64,000 nt of DNA from Dichomitus squalens LYAD-421 SS1 (lineage: Eukaryota; Basidiomycota; Agaricomycetes; Polyporales; Polyporaceae): assembly GCF_000275845.1 (NCBI RefSeq), contig NW_006766883.1, positions 2,067,843 through 2,131,842 on the forward strand, read 5' to 3'. Shown in pieces: positions 37,333 through 49,200 of this stretch; the stretch's first letter is position 1; every line of letters starts with the position of its first letter. A program made the position numbers and the translations under genes. The notes below the pieces were generated by a model. The model had not been told where the DNA came from. It saw only the letters and a list, made by a program, of their open reading frames with translations, and made no database searches.

Positions 37333-37740
37333 CTACCCGATAGTGAGACCAAGGTTGGCCATAGCCTCCTTCGCAGCAAGATCTTTAGCCGCGCCCTTCT
37401 GAGCAGAAATTCCAACTCCTTTGACTTCGCCGTTGACTAAAGATACCGGATCATATGTCATGCACCGTGGAGTAGCGGACGTTCACATCACTCACTGTTG
37501 CATGTCACCTTCCACTCCTTCTTCCCTGCTGGTCCAATGTGTTCCTCGCCCCAGTGCAGCGCATGCAGTTGGCCTTGCCGTTGCAAATCTAGGATATCAC
37601 AGAGAAATAAATTAGAAGCCACGATGTCGGGCTAGAATGACTAACAGTTGTTCAGCTCGACGGCGTAACCTGATTTCAGTGACGCGTAGATTAGTTGCGG
37701 GAGTACGCCATCGATGGTTGACGAATAGCTCACGAGTCAT
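37333..37740 (-). CDS. Single-domain dsRNA-binding protein, copy A
   Basis: Four exons (37740-37734, 37669-37646, 37588-37496, 37436-37333) encode 75 residues that are almost entirely one double-stranded-RNA-binding domain. The first helix reads VELNNYLQRQGQLHALHW, the strand and loop EEHIGPAGKKEWKVTC, then INGEVKGVGISAQKGAAKDL and the last helix AAKEAMANLGLTI. The fold order (helix, three strands, helix) and the conserved GP loop, NG turn and KGAAK near the second helix fit the DSRM family. All three introns are phase 1. Function unknown: with no catalytic part it could sequester or hand over dsRNA. Exon lengths 24 and 93 nt are identical to those of copy B. A TATAAA lies about 95 bp upstream. 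Confidence 0.72.
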
Positions 37741-39658
37741 CTCGACGGAATTTGCAGGTTGTAGCGGTAGGTGAGCTATGAGCAGAGTGGACGAGGCCGT
37801 TGCCTTTGAGTGGGCTAAAAACGCACCGACGTTTTATACGGACGTTTTGTGCGCCCGTCAAGGCTGTTCAGGCAGGAACGGTCTGCTTTCGTCGTCTGAC
37901 GGCCAATGTGCATTCTCACAACGGGGAAAGCGGGATGTTGGAGGACGAAATGTCCGATATGCTGTCATCAGGGTGTCGTCCCGGACAACAATAGCCTCCC
38001 ATGTTACTTGAAGTTCCGCAAACCCGCCTTCAATGTCGGCCGCCGGCGTCGTGCTCTATGAAAACCATAGAACCCCGTATATCTGTTCCTGTGCAAGACT
38101 AGTCAGTCAGCATATCACAAGTCGATTTACGATTTTGAGACCTGCCACTCACAAAAAGGTCTGCCGCTTAAGCTACTTGGTCTGCAGTACCACCCTGTCA
38201 GTCTCTCCTCAAGCGGAACGGGCTGAAGCGAACGCTTGAGATTCAGCGGTAGCGACTCAGCAGACTCGTGTCGTGTAGGCGGCGTACTCGCCCATTTTGC
38301 TGAAACAGCGCTAGTCGAGTTAAGGTGTTTGGTTCGAGAGCATGATGTCACAGCGAATGACTCCGGGGTACAGCGTTCCGGCATAACTATTATATTTCGG
38401 ACCATTAGACGACACAGAAGCTTTGACGGCGTGGACCGACCTAGGTGCTGTCTTTGAGGCGCGTGGCATGCACTCCTCCGGGGTCCAGCGCAAAATGGGG
38501 CGGGCAGGATCAGATATCTCTAGAAACAGAGCGCTCGCAGTCGATAAGGCGTCTTACACAGCAAGGGTCGGTGCGCCGAAAATGAGATGAAACATTAACC
38601 CCCGGACAACCGCACGAAGTTGGCGTGTAGGTAGCATTGACAGCGGACTTCATTCCAAACTTCCTCCGCGAGATAGGTATCATCTAGTCGGATCAAGTCG
38701 CCTGCTTCTCGGCTTCCGAGGGCTACACAAAGGCAGGTTAACCTACGCGATGAGTAGCGCAGCAGCACCGTGAAGAGCCAAACGCTTTAGCAAGAATGCA
38801 TGCTGGATGACATGCGCTTCTCTTCTCCGGCTCACAGTGTCACGTGGCCATACGAACACTGCGCATCTGTTTCGACCGGACAGATGGCTATTTCTCACAA
38901 GAAAAGTTGCGGTCAGTCCGAGGAAGTATACGATAGAACCGCAAGATAGATGGAGCTCACAACTAGCAGACAGGCCCTATCATCACTCCCCAACGCCGTA
39001 ACAATAAGGATTCTCTCTGAGAACGACGACTTGGCGATGGCGATGTCGTTGGACAAACCCCGAGTTTCCACTGCGTATTCGACCTGGTAGATTTTCAGAT
39101 ACTAGAGAGATCCTTCAGTTCTAGTTGGTCTCTTTTCTTCGCAGAAGGAGACTGTTCAGCGAACTAAGAGTGGAGTGATCAGTACTCCGTCATGCGGCAG
39201 TGTGCGATGGATAATCTGATGATAGCGCCGTGGCCGGCTATCTGAGCAGCAGCAATGAAGGCCATGCATTGAGGGCGTGCGGGTGCCATAAGCCGTCGCA
39301 GCCCCTCGGAGCAGGTTTTGACTCCGGTGTCGTACCTGCCCGTGGACGACTACAAGAAAGAAGTTGCGGCCCCTGAAACGGTCGCCACCGCAAGCTGAGG
39401 TACGTGCGCTTAGACTATTCCGGCGTTAAAAGTGCAGCCGCCACCACCCACACAAGATTCCAGGGGCAAAATGAGATACGCTGCAGATCTAGGAACCAAT
39501 GGAGCCACCAAATGTGCGTAAAAGATGTGGGTTTAGTGGATATAAGCGACATGACTGGAGATACAACATGGGACACAGGATCGGAATCTAACGAAGCGGC
39601 GAGCCGGAGGGCAATCCTGAGCGATGGTGAGGTTGACCTGTCCTCAGACAGAAGTGGT
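37741..39658. other. Spacer between dsRBD genes A and B
   Basis: About 1.9 kb without a supported gene. The left end holds the presumed promoter of copy A. I looked for further dsRBD blocks (the Asn-Asn helix and the Asn-Gly turn) and found none. No terminal repeats or transposase remnants were recognised. Confidence 0.45.
37833..37838 (-). promoter_or_regulatory. TATA box upstream of dsRBD gene A
   Basis: The minus strand reads TATAAA here, about 95 bp before the ATG at 37740, a normal distance for a fungal TATA box plus leader. Confidence 0.45.
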
Positions 39659-40089
39659 TCACTCCGCCACAGTCTCCGCTTCAGTAGCATCTTGTGCCAT
39701 CAGGATGGGTAGAGCCTCTCTAGCAGCGGCATCCCTCGCGGCATTCTTCTGGGTGCCGGTGCCGGTCGCGATTACTTCGCCATTGACTGCGATATCCAGG
39801 TGCAGGTGAGCGGTGATCATAGGCGAAGATGACGATGTGGGCGCACGTACTCTTGCAGTAAGAAGTCCACTGACCGTCGTGGCGCGGTCCTGTGAACGTA
39901 TCTTCCCAATGTAAGGCGGCTGCTCTGCCTTTGTTCTGCAGGTCTGTGGATAGCACGTTCAAGAACGTTCCGTGGGAGAGGGAGAGGGGGAGGCTCACAG
40001 TTGTTGAGGGCGACGGTGCCGTCTGGACGGTTTGATCAGCCAGGTGCATTGTTGTTGCAAGTCGTCTAGGACGTACCGTTGCTCGACAT
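39659..40089 (-). CDS. Single-domain dsRNA-binding protein, copy B
   Basis: Four exons (40089-40077, 40022-39999, 39943-39851, 39786-39659) give 85 residues. The product reads MSSNDGTVALNNYLQNKGRA, then ALHWEDTFTGPRHDGQWTSY, CKINGEVIATGTGTQKNAAR and DAAAREALPILMAQDATEA. This is the best match of the three to the DSRM fold, including the GPRH loop and the QKNAARDAAAREAL helix that normally binds the dsRNA major groove. All introns are phase 1 and at the same positions as in copy A. A short acidic tail follows the domain. The start gives a minimal 13-nt first exon. TATATA lies about 55 bp upstream. Function unknown. Confidence 0.78.
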
Positions 40090-41334
40090 TATGCTCTACG
40101 CTCTATGCTCTTGCTGGGCACCATCGAGGTGGGTCGTATGTCCTATATACACTGTGCTTTGCTACCCTCGGGCCCTACGGTGCTCCTGACGTCTGCAGTG
40201 GATAGCATTGCAGTGACCAGGAGGGCAAAGAACAGTAGGGCGAAGGAGTTCTAGAGATTCATATCGACGCTGAATACCTTGCGCATCACAGGCCGCTCGA
40301 TCAATGACCTCGTAACAAAGAGGAATCAGGGGACCACATACGGGGAAATCCCACCCCAGGCTCGAAGTGCCGAAGAGAAGAGGGGCGGAAATCTCGCGTC
40401 TCGTTGCCTGATAAGGCGAGTTGACCCTGTGAGACTTGCAGGCATACGCAGGACGCGGGAGGGCATCGCAACAGGGAGAGGAGTAGAAGACGATGTATTG
40501 CGCCGTCTAAAGCGGAGAGCGGTACAGAGACCACAAAAGTGAGATGCGGAGTTGGTCTGCGGACTCAATGAGGTTCGGACATACGGAGGGGGCTGGCCGA
40601 GGTTTCGCGGGATGTTGACCTGTGCTAAATAGCCTGCTTCGATCTTGCCGCTTGTCGTCTGTTTCCTCGTGGCAGGCAAGGGGATCCAGACCAGAAGGGA
40701 GGCACGCGAGGCGTCCCAGCCGCAACAAGAATCCCCGCTCCAACATCATGTACGTCCTCGACGTCTTCGCATGTCGAGCGTGGAAACGTCCTGCAGTTCT
40801 ATATCGGTATTCGAGAGGGGAAATGTATGATCCGTATATGTCCAGAAAGGGACTCCAGCGAAGTCCCTTGGTGGGCTGGGGGGGTACGCGCCGTCACTCA
40901 TCCACGGTAAATTGCGCCGCGCATCGGAGATTAGCGCTCCCGCCTGGGCAAAGCTCGGAGAGTGTTCAACTCATAGCACTCGTTCTATAGCTTCCGTAGA
41001 GAGGCCCTAAGCTTCTTCCTAGCCATAGCACCTCCGAGACCAGCACGAGGTACAACGAGCTTCACAAGTGAGACTTCTAGCATCGCATTCGAAAGCACGA
41101 GAGTAGCTGCAGGATACAGAGCGTAGAGACTAGCAAAGACCAGCGCAGATCACAACCGAATACTAGCCATAGTATGCAGATCCAGTCAGCCACCGATGGT
41201 CCTATTAATACATGACGGAGAGATGGGGAGAGCTGTTACGATTAGTGTAATGTAGAAGAGGTCCGTGAGAGGAATCGCTGCAGGAGGTACATCATTTAGG
41301 GCAGTAGGTGGACACGGCGAAGGCGTGACTCACA
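40090..41334. other. Spacer between dsRBD genes B and C
   Basis: About 1.2 kb with only short, unrelated frames. The first 100 bases should contain the promoter of copy B. Nothing else recognised. Confidence 0.45.
40144..40149 (-). promoter_or_regulatory. TATA box upstream of dsRBD gene B
   Basis: TATATA on the minus strand about 55 bp before the ATG at 40089. Confidence 0.45.
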
Positions 41335-41689
41335 TCATAATCCTCGCTGACTCCAAAGGGCCTTCAGGCAAAGTTCGGCGGCAATTTCTTTCGCAGAGTC
41401 TAGCCTGGTGGAGGAGCCACGTCCATACTCGGTCCCATTGACTGAAAAGGAGACGGCGGAGTCAGCACGATGAAATACGATGACAGAATTCAGGGAGTGA
41501 CGCACAGAATACTGCGATTGTCCACGTGGGTGCATTCCTGGGACCTGATGGCACCGGCTGCGTCCAAGAAACGAAATTCTGGAGCCCGTTGCGTTGCACA
41601 TAGTTGTTAAGTTGCATCCGCCAATCTGGGCAACATGTCAGCATGATAGTCAAGGAGAACGATGGTGCACTACTACGATCAGTCGACAT
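41335..41689 (-). CDS. Single-domain dsRNA-binding protein, copy C
   Basis: Three exons (41689-41674, 41625-41506, 41441-41335) give 80 residues. After MSTDRNWRMQ comes the dsRBD: LNNYVQRNGLQNFVSWTQPV, then PSGPRNAPTWTIAVFFNGTE, then YGRGSSTRLDSAKEIAAELC and LKALWSQRGL. The GPRNAPTW loop and the SAKEIAAELCLKAL helix are typical. Compared with copies A and B it lacks the intron that splits the LNNY codons, but the first and the Asn-Gly introns are conserved in position and phase. The final helix has DSAK rather than KGAAK, so RNA affinity may differ. TATATA lies about 105 bp upstream. Confidence 0.75.
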
Positions 41690-44326
41690 TGTGATGTTAT
41701 CTTCGTAGGGACGAGAAAGTAAGATGTTTTGAGGTTCTGAGAAAGGTGAATGTCCAGCAGAGAATGGGGACTCTGCTCCCAACTCCTCTGACATATATAC
41801 TGACCCAGTGACCGGAGAACAGCCGTTGAAACCGAGCATCTGCGATACTTGGGAGAGCTATGCGCTGACGAGATGCCCGGAACGTCATGATGTCAGTGTA
41901 CACAGAGAAAAGGAGAGAGGGGGAGTAACTGAACAAGCAGTGCCCAAAACGCCTATCCGGAAACTTGTGACGGTATGTGGTCTCCCTGATTGGAATGCGA
42001 GGATGCGGTTGCTGCGCAGCGGGATATGCTAGACCAGAGTCAAAAAGACTCGAAGGCGGCGCGAGAGGAGCATCGTCCACGGGATGTGAGTCAGGGAGGC
42101 GCGTCGGTCGCGGGACAGGTGTGGTACATCGCTGGTTTCTTCAAGTTGAGGCCGCATCGAAGCTGTTGGACGCGCATCTGTTGTATTCACTCGGGTTGTC
42201 GGTGTCCTAGGATCTACACGTGCAGATACTTGATTCCGTACCTTTCATCACAAGCCGTGGTGAGCTATGTGGTTTGCAATTTGCTATACCGGGACGGGGT
42301 CCGTTCCCGTTGACAATACGGGAATCAATATATGGTAATCTGCTATGCCAAATTTTTAGCGGCGTTTGGCGAACCCTTGAGCGGAAAGACTCACCACAGC
42401 TGATTAGAGTACGGGCGCCGGAGGCCAACATCTTGTCGAGTGTGGGCTCAGCTCTTGGGCGGTCCGATACTGGAGAGAACGTCAGAGTGTCTGAGTTATC
42501 TGGATACTCGCACAAGTGATCCGGCCTCAAGCTTGTTCACGATCGGGCCAACGACCACCGGAAAGTCTGCATGGCTACAAACCGCAACCTCCCGATGTCT
42601 AGTGTGGTCGCAATGGTTGTCGCCCGTTCGATATGGAGGATCCAGTTGCCTGGTCTACAGCTCTTGATCTCGTGATGCGGAGGTGCATTAGGCAGATCGA
42701 TCCAGGACCCTTTTGTGGAAGGTATGTAAGAAGAAAGTGTCGGAGAGCATCGCGTTCAATGAATTGTAGCTCGAGGGTCAATAGCGCCGGCTATCATCGG
42801 GTTGCCGTAACGTCGGGTTGTGCGTTCATCTATGAATGCATGAGCTGACGCCGCTGGCCCTGTGACCACCACTGGTCTCTGCGACCTCCTTTGCCTCGGA
42901 TCGGCACACATAACTTGCCCTCCGATACCGCGGCAGTACAGGTAAAATACCAAGAAATGGAGGCCAGTTCTCATCGCAAGCGTCTCGGTATCACGTGCAG
43001 AGATATTAGGGTTCCAAGGACAGCTTTCCGGTGAACATCTTTCGTGCTTGTTGTCTGAGGAATTCGTGGCGGGAACAGAGGTAACCATAAGGGAAGCAAG
43101 TGGATGAGCATCGAGGCGACAGCATCATACAGATGTGCAAGGAACAGGCCTACGACTAGATCCCAATGACAAAACAACCGGGCCCTCCATGCAAATGCAC
43201 CCCGCGCTCCGATCAACGGACATTAAAGTACATGTCACCCAAACTCGTTGTCCAGTTCTCCGACCAACACTGAACGCTGGATGCTAGACGGATAAAGTAC
43301 GCGCCCCCGTACGGATGTGGTTGTGCCCTCGAGGACGCGCAACGATGCCCGCAACCAGATACAACCTGCTAGACATCGGTGCGCGGTCGAGTCAACAGCC
43401 TTGATCTATACGATCAGCCGCCCCAGCCTTAAACGGAATATCGTCCAGTATCATCCATACCCACAGCAATCGATTGAGACTCGGAGCTTAATCGAAGAGA
43501 GAAGTCACAGGCGTACCGAACCGACTCTTAGAGCTCGCTGCGCCAGAGTCCTTGGGTCTCAACGCACAGTAGGATAAAGGTTCGGTTGTAGACGTGGCGC
43601 ACATACATGAGTCATAGAGATACTTGTAGGCAGGCGTGCTCTCACCGCTGCAGACTGCGCACGAGCCCAGCGAAGTGGAATCGGCGGAGGATGATGTGAG
43701 ACCCAGTTTTATGTGTTCGGGGGCTTCCTTAGGTTGCACCGGTACGAGCGAGCATCGCTAGGCTGTCCGAGTCTGGACCACACAAGACGCAGTGAAGCAG
43801 AGGGGGAATCAGACTTGGAAGATGGCGGCATGCAATGCAGGCGACGCAGATGTTCATAAGCTATAGCGTCCGAGGCGTCGAGTAGAGGAATGGTAGGACG
43901 GCTGGTTTGGGACTGTGCCGGCCGGGATCGGAGGGATGTGGTGGCAGTCAACGGCCCTCCGTCGACTGGCCCCGTCCGCTAACGCCGCTCCCATCACCGA
44001 GAGCCGAGGCATCCAGCCATCGCCTCCCTCGCTCTCTCCCCTGCTCCTCCATCTCACCCTTCCCCTGCCCGTCTTTCAGGTCTCGTTGGCGCTCCCAGAG
44101 CCTCACGCCGTCCACACCGACTGTACCAAGCTCGCGCTAGCATTCGTCCGGTTCCCACGAAATTGTCGTCGTCTCTTCCCTCAGCTGCCAGCTTCTTCAC
44201 TCGCACGGTCTGTTATCCCTCTACGTGCTAGCTGGTGTCGACTTAGCACTCATCCGTACACCCACAGAACACACATCGTGCCCCCACCGCGTCTAACTAC
44301 TCTATCCTTGTTGAAGCATCCAAACC
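41690..44326. other. Gene-poor spacer and G-beta leader
   Basis: About 2.6 kb. The left 150 bases carry the copy C promoter. The middle has frames of up to about 110 codons on both strands (for example near 42220-42519 plus and 43488-43739 minus, the latter with a CAVCSGES segment) that I cannot assign or splice into a convincing gene. From about 43950 the plus strand becomes strongly C/T-rich up to the G-beta start codon, as expected for a long pyrimidine-rich leader and promoter. Confidence 0.45.
41794..41799 (-). promoter_or_regulatory. TATA box upstream of dsRBD gene C
   Basis: TATATA on the minus strand about 105 bp before the ATG at 41689. Confidence 0.4.
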
Positions 44327-45609
44327 ATGTCCCAGTCACCCCAAGGTGATATTCAAGAGCGTATCGCCGCTGCGCGGCGTGAGGCAGAGAGCCTCAAGGA
44401 GAAAATCCGCGCCAAGAGGGAGTCTTCCGCCGACACTTCATGTGAGTAACATCGTCTGTCCTTTCATGTATTTCTAAGAGAGCCAACGCGCCATGCAGTG
44501 AAGGCAATGGCTGCCAATGAGGTTGACCAACTCCCCCGCGTCGTCATGCGCCCGCGTCGCGCCCTCCGTGGTCACCTTGCTAAGATTTACGCCATGCATT
44601 GGGCCACCGACAGGCGACACCTCGTTTCGGCGTCACAAGACGGAAAGCTCATTGTCTGGGATGCTTACACCACCAACAAGGTCCATGCTATCCCCCTCCG
44701 TTCTAGTTGGGTCATGACTTGCGCCTACTCTCCCTCCGGCAGCTACGTCGCCTGCGGTGGTCTTGACAACATCTGCTCCATCTACAACCTCCACTCGAAG
44801 GAGGGCAACAATGTGAAGGGCGCTCGTGAGCTCAGCGCTCACTCTGGTTACCTGAGCTGCTGCCGTTTCCTCAACGACCGTCAAATCGTCACTTCATCCG
44901 GTGACATGACTTGTATGTTGTGGGACATTGAGGCCGGTGTTCGTGTTGTCGAGTTTAGTGATCACACTGGCGACGTGATGAGGTGAGTGTTCAGAATATG
45001 GCCTAGAAACGTCTAGCCCGATCTAAGACGCCATCTGCGCCAGCCTGTCTCTCGGTCCCAGCCAGAATGTCTTCGTGTCCGGTGCCTGCGATGCTACCGC
45101 GAAGCTGTGGGATATCCGCAGCGGCAAGGCTACGCAAACTTTTACTGGTCACGAATCCGACATCAACGCAGTTAGGTCAGCAATGAACGGCCGTTATTGA
45201 CGTGTTCGTCGCTGACATACCAGCAGTTTCTTCCCTAACGGAGATGCCTTTGCCACCGGTTCTGATGACGCGTCGTGCCGCCTCTTCGACATTCGTGCCG
45301 ACCGTGAGCTGAACGCCTTCACTCACGACAACATTCTCTGCGGTATCACGTCCGTCGCGTTCTCGATCTCTGGCCGCATCCTCTTTGGTGGCTATGATGA
45401 CTGGACGTGCAATGTCTGGGACACCCTCAAGGGCGAGCGCGTTGGTGTTTTGACAGGGCACGAGAACCGCGTCAGCTGCCTCGGAGTCAGCTCCGACGGC
45501 ATGGCCCTGTGCACGGGCAGTTGGGACAGCACGCTTAGGGTTCGTATACTCACTTTTGCCGTAGTATTCACAATGATGCTAAACGGCTGCGTTGTAGGTT
45601 TGGGCATAA
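44327..45609 (+). CDS. gpb1: Heterotrimeric G protein beta subunit
   Basis: This is the seven-bladed WD40 G-beta that pairs with G-gamma and relays pheromone and nutrient receptor signals at the plasma membrane. The N-terminal coiled coil reads [22 protein letters not shown] repeats follow with [135 protein letters not shown] and [13 protein letters not shown] at the very end. About 350 residues, the standard length. The first intron falls in the coiled-coil region, and the last coding exon is only 12 nt (45598-45609, encoding VWA and the stop). Start is the ATG before [11 protein letters not shown]. Confidence 0.95.
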
Positions 45610-46278
45610 ATCGTCCGCGACCGATGGAGGTTCGGACTCGTCACATACCCTCCCTTTTGCCGGAATGTAAACTCGGAATGGGTTCATTATCAATTTCTTT
45701 ATCGAGGTCTTGGCCTTCTTCATATATGGTAGCCCTTTTCTACCCTTACTCGCGCCGAATTGGCTGCCGTCGAGTCTGTCTTTACGCGTTACCCTCGAAC
45801 ACTCGTTACACATCAGACCCCAGGTGGCATACCTCTCGTGAATATTCCATCTTGCCCTCGTCTTCCTCCACCTCGTCTCCGTTCCATATGTTCCTGTTGC
45901 TCTTTCTCAGTTGTGCGTTACTTCTATGTCCCTGCGTTCATTCTGGTTTACATAACTGGCAGTACACTACCTATGCCGTTCATTCAGCCTTCCTTGTCTA
46001 CTGGAGCTGTCCGCATGCTCCGCCATACTTCACGAATTGAAGGTAACGCCGTAAGGATTCAGACAGGTGTCTGTTATCATTGAGATCTCTACGGTACAAC
46101 TTGATGTGTGTGGCGGTATTGGAATATATTGATATTAGACGTGTGCGTCTCCGCAGCGCCCGCGTCATCCTGTGGCTGCCACCGCGACCTACTTGTAGTC
46201 CTTCCGTCGCTCGAGTAGCGTTCAACGCTCCCTCTTGACGAGGCATTTCCACCCCGTGTCAGACACGCACAGGTCACC
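45610..46278. other. Intergenic, G-beta 3' end and golgin promoter
   Basis: About 670 bp, T/C-rich on the plus strand. It should contain the G-beta 3' untranslated region and the promoter of the coiled-coil gene. Several open frames without family resemblance. Confidence 0.5.
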
Positions 46279-49200
46279 ATGTCAGAAGACGATCGCGCCG
46301 CGAAAGCAGCCCGTGCGAAGGCCCTGGTCTGTCCGCGGCATGTATTATGCGATGATAGCAAGTGCTCACCGCTCGTTTGCCCTCTAGCTCAAGAAGAGGC
46401 AGGCACAGAAGGCTGCCGAGGGAGGCGGAGGCCCTCCCACTCCTCGTGTCGCGTCACCCGCACCACGCACTGCGTCCCCGGCGCCGTCGAGGACATTCTC
46501 TCCCGCGCCTGTCGAAGCTCCTGCAGCCCCTACGCTTGCGTCCGTACCAGCAAGGGATCCCGTACCGCCACCTGTGAAGAAACAGGATATCGACATGGCA
46601 GACTTGTGAGTCGCTTTGGCTTCTGGCCGTGTAGCGTGCCTCTCACAGTACGCGACGAACTATGGCCGCGTGGTAGGTTCTCGACTGTGCCCTCTACGAA
46701 TGGTGTGGACTCGTCATGGCTCTCTGGACTTCCGCGTGTCGACTCGGACTCACCTCCGGCACCCTCTGCTGCATCATCTCTTCGGCATGCTGTGCAACCT
46801 CCCCCCTCTGCTGCCTCTCCTGCTGCTGCGTCTGGAGACAGGGACGACCTGAAGGCGCTCGTGCGGGACCAGAAGCGAGCTATCGAAGCACTGGAGGCGG
46901 AGAAAGCATCGTTGAGCGTGTCATTGGATCGCCTTTCGCAAGTTGAGAGCAGTAAGTGCCCTTCTGGTGGCTGTATGCGGTGGCTGAATAGGTCCGATGC
47001 TGGCAGAGGCGCGTCAGACGCAAGAATTGCTGGACGCTGAACGGACGAAAGCTGCAGAGCTTCAGAGGGCCGTTGAACAGATAAGGGCGAATTCGGAGCA
47101 GCTCTCACATCAGCTCCAACAAGCGCAAGATGCTGCCTCTTCCCTGAAGGCCGAACGGGACACTCACGCTGCATCAGCGAATGAGCTCAATGCGACCTTG
47201 GCCAGTACGCTGTACCACACCCCTGCTGTCTGACGATTGTGCGCTGACGCTTGCTGTGTAGGGGCTACACAGGAGAACGCGAAAGCGTTGCAGACTGAAC
47301 GCCAGAACTCGACCAGGCTACAGGAGCAAGTTCAAAATCTGCACCAATCTATTCACGAATACACCGAACGAGTAGATCAGCAACAACAGACGATATCTCT
47401 CCTTGTTTCCGAGAAAGCATCTTTGTCGTTAGCAGTGGAGAGGTTGGAACATGCAGAAGCTAGTATGTGCTCTCCCAAATGTCGCGTCTGACCTTTAATT
47501 GATCGGAATGTACTACAGCCCTCAAAGATACCGAGAAGAGGCTGGAGGACGAGCTGTCACGGAGCGCTAAGCTCCAAGTACGCGTCTCCCAACTCGAGTC
47601 CGAGGCTGCAGCAACCGTCACCAAGATCGCCACCCTAACGGAGCGCGAGAAGGAGCTTACGGATAAGTCGCGAGATCAGGTGTGTTACTGATGTCCATAT
47701 ATGCTGTAAAGACGTTGACCTTCCGTCCAGGAACGTGAGATTCAGCTATTGAACGGCAACCTTCACGACCTGCGCGTGCAGACTGAGCACTATCAGCGGC
47801 GGGTGCGCGAGCTGGAGGAGCAGATCGAGAGCGACGACCGTGCCGAGAGATTGGAAGAAACTCTCAAGAACACCCAAGATCGCGCCGATGAGTTGGAGTT
47901 CCAGCTGTCCAAGCTACGTCAGGTTAGTTCTTTATTCGTCAGTAGCTATGCGTTGTCCTCAATCATATATTTGCATAGGCCCATGCGGCACTCCAGGCTG
48001 AACGCAACCAGATTCAAGACCAACTACAACAGAAAGCTGCGGCTGAAGCTGACTGGCAGGCTCGGCATGCAGAAGTCGAGCGGCAGCATTCCGCCACGCA
48101 GGAGCAGTTATCATCCGTTATTGTGGAGCGCGATAGTCTCCTCGGGGAACGCACAGCCCTCCAGACCGAGATGGAAGGCAATAAGAACATTGTCTCTGAG
48201 CTCCAACAGAAGCACGCTGCGCTCGGCTCCGAGTTGGCGGCTAACGCCCGTCAGCTGAAGCAGGTCCAAGCTGAGCTCAAGGCTGCCAAGGCGCGGGCTG
48301 AAGATGCCGAGAAGACGCAGAAGGAGCTGCAAGCGGAGGGCATCGGACTGATGCGTTCGCTGGACGAGATGCGGCCGAAGATTGTCGAGCTCACCGACGA
48401 GAAGCTTATGCTCAGCGAGAAGGTCGAGAGCCTGGAGAAGACCGTCCACGCCCGTGACAACGTCATTGCTCAGCTGGAGACAAGTCTTGAGGAGCTGCGG
48501 GACGAGAAAGTGTCCATCGAGCGGGACCGAGATGGCCTTCGGAGCGCCTTGGAAAGCGAACGCTCCGCTTTGCAAAAGGACTCCACGGAACTGCAGCAGG
48601 CATACTCGGAACTGCAAGCGGAACTTACGACTGCGCGCAAGAGCGTATTAGACCTCGAGGACGAGCGCGACAAGCTGCGCCAAGTCGCCAACTCCAATGT
48701 TGAAGAGGTCCGCAGGCTTATGGATAGCCTCCAGTCCCGAACGGCGCAGATCAACGCGCTACGCACCGAGTTGGCCGAACGCACACAAGCCCAGAACGAA
48801 GCGTCCGAGTTCCTTGGGCGGGCTCAGGCGGAGATGGAGACCCTGCGCGCAGAACTTGCGCAGAAGGATGAGGAGCTCGAGCGGCTCCGTGAGGCCGCCT
48901 CTGCCTCCACCCCTCCTTCGCATGCAGATGAGTCGCAGTCGCAGTCCCTAGACGCCGAGATGCTCAGTGCGCTGAAACAACAACACGCCCTGGAGTTGTC
49001 CGCAGCGCACCAGCAGGTGCGTTCGCTGGAGAGCTCGGTCTTCAATGCCGAGGCGCAGGTGCACGCGTTGCAGCGCCAGCTCGCACTGCTAGAGGACGAA
49101 CTCGCGCAACTACGGCCGCTGCGGCAGTCTTCACGCACATCGTCGACCCAAGCTCTCCCCAAGCGCACCGTGGGCCGACCAGCTGGGCACTCCGACGACC

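Noticed and set aside
38322..38350. Motif ggttcgagagc, resembling a tRNA B box
   Set aside because: No A box at the right distance and no acceptor stem can be drawn.
42220..42519. Plus-strand frame of 99 codons in the accessory interval
   Set aside because: Somewhat protein-like composition, but no family, no partner exons and the opposite strand is equally open; not enough support.
48111..48617. Long antisense frame (168 codons) inside the golgin-like gene
   Set aside because: Antisense to heptad-repeat coding with high GC at third positions; such frames are expected by codon bias. Sense strand has clear coiled-coil heptads.
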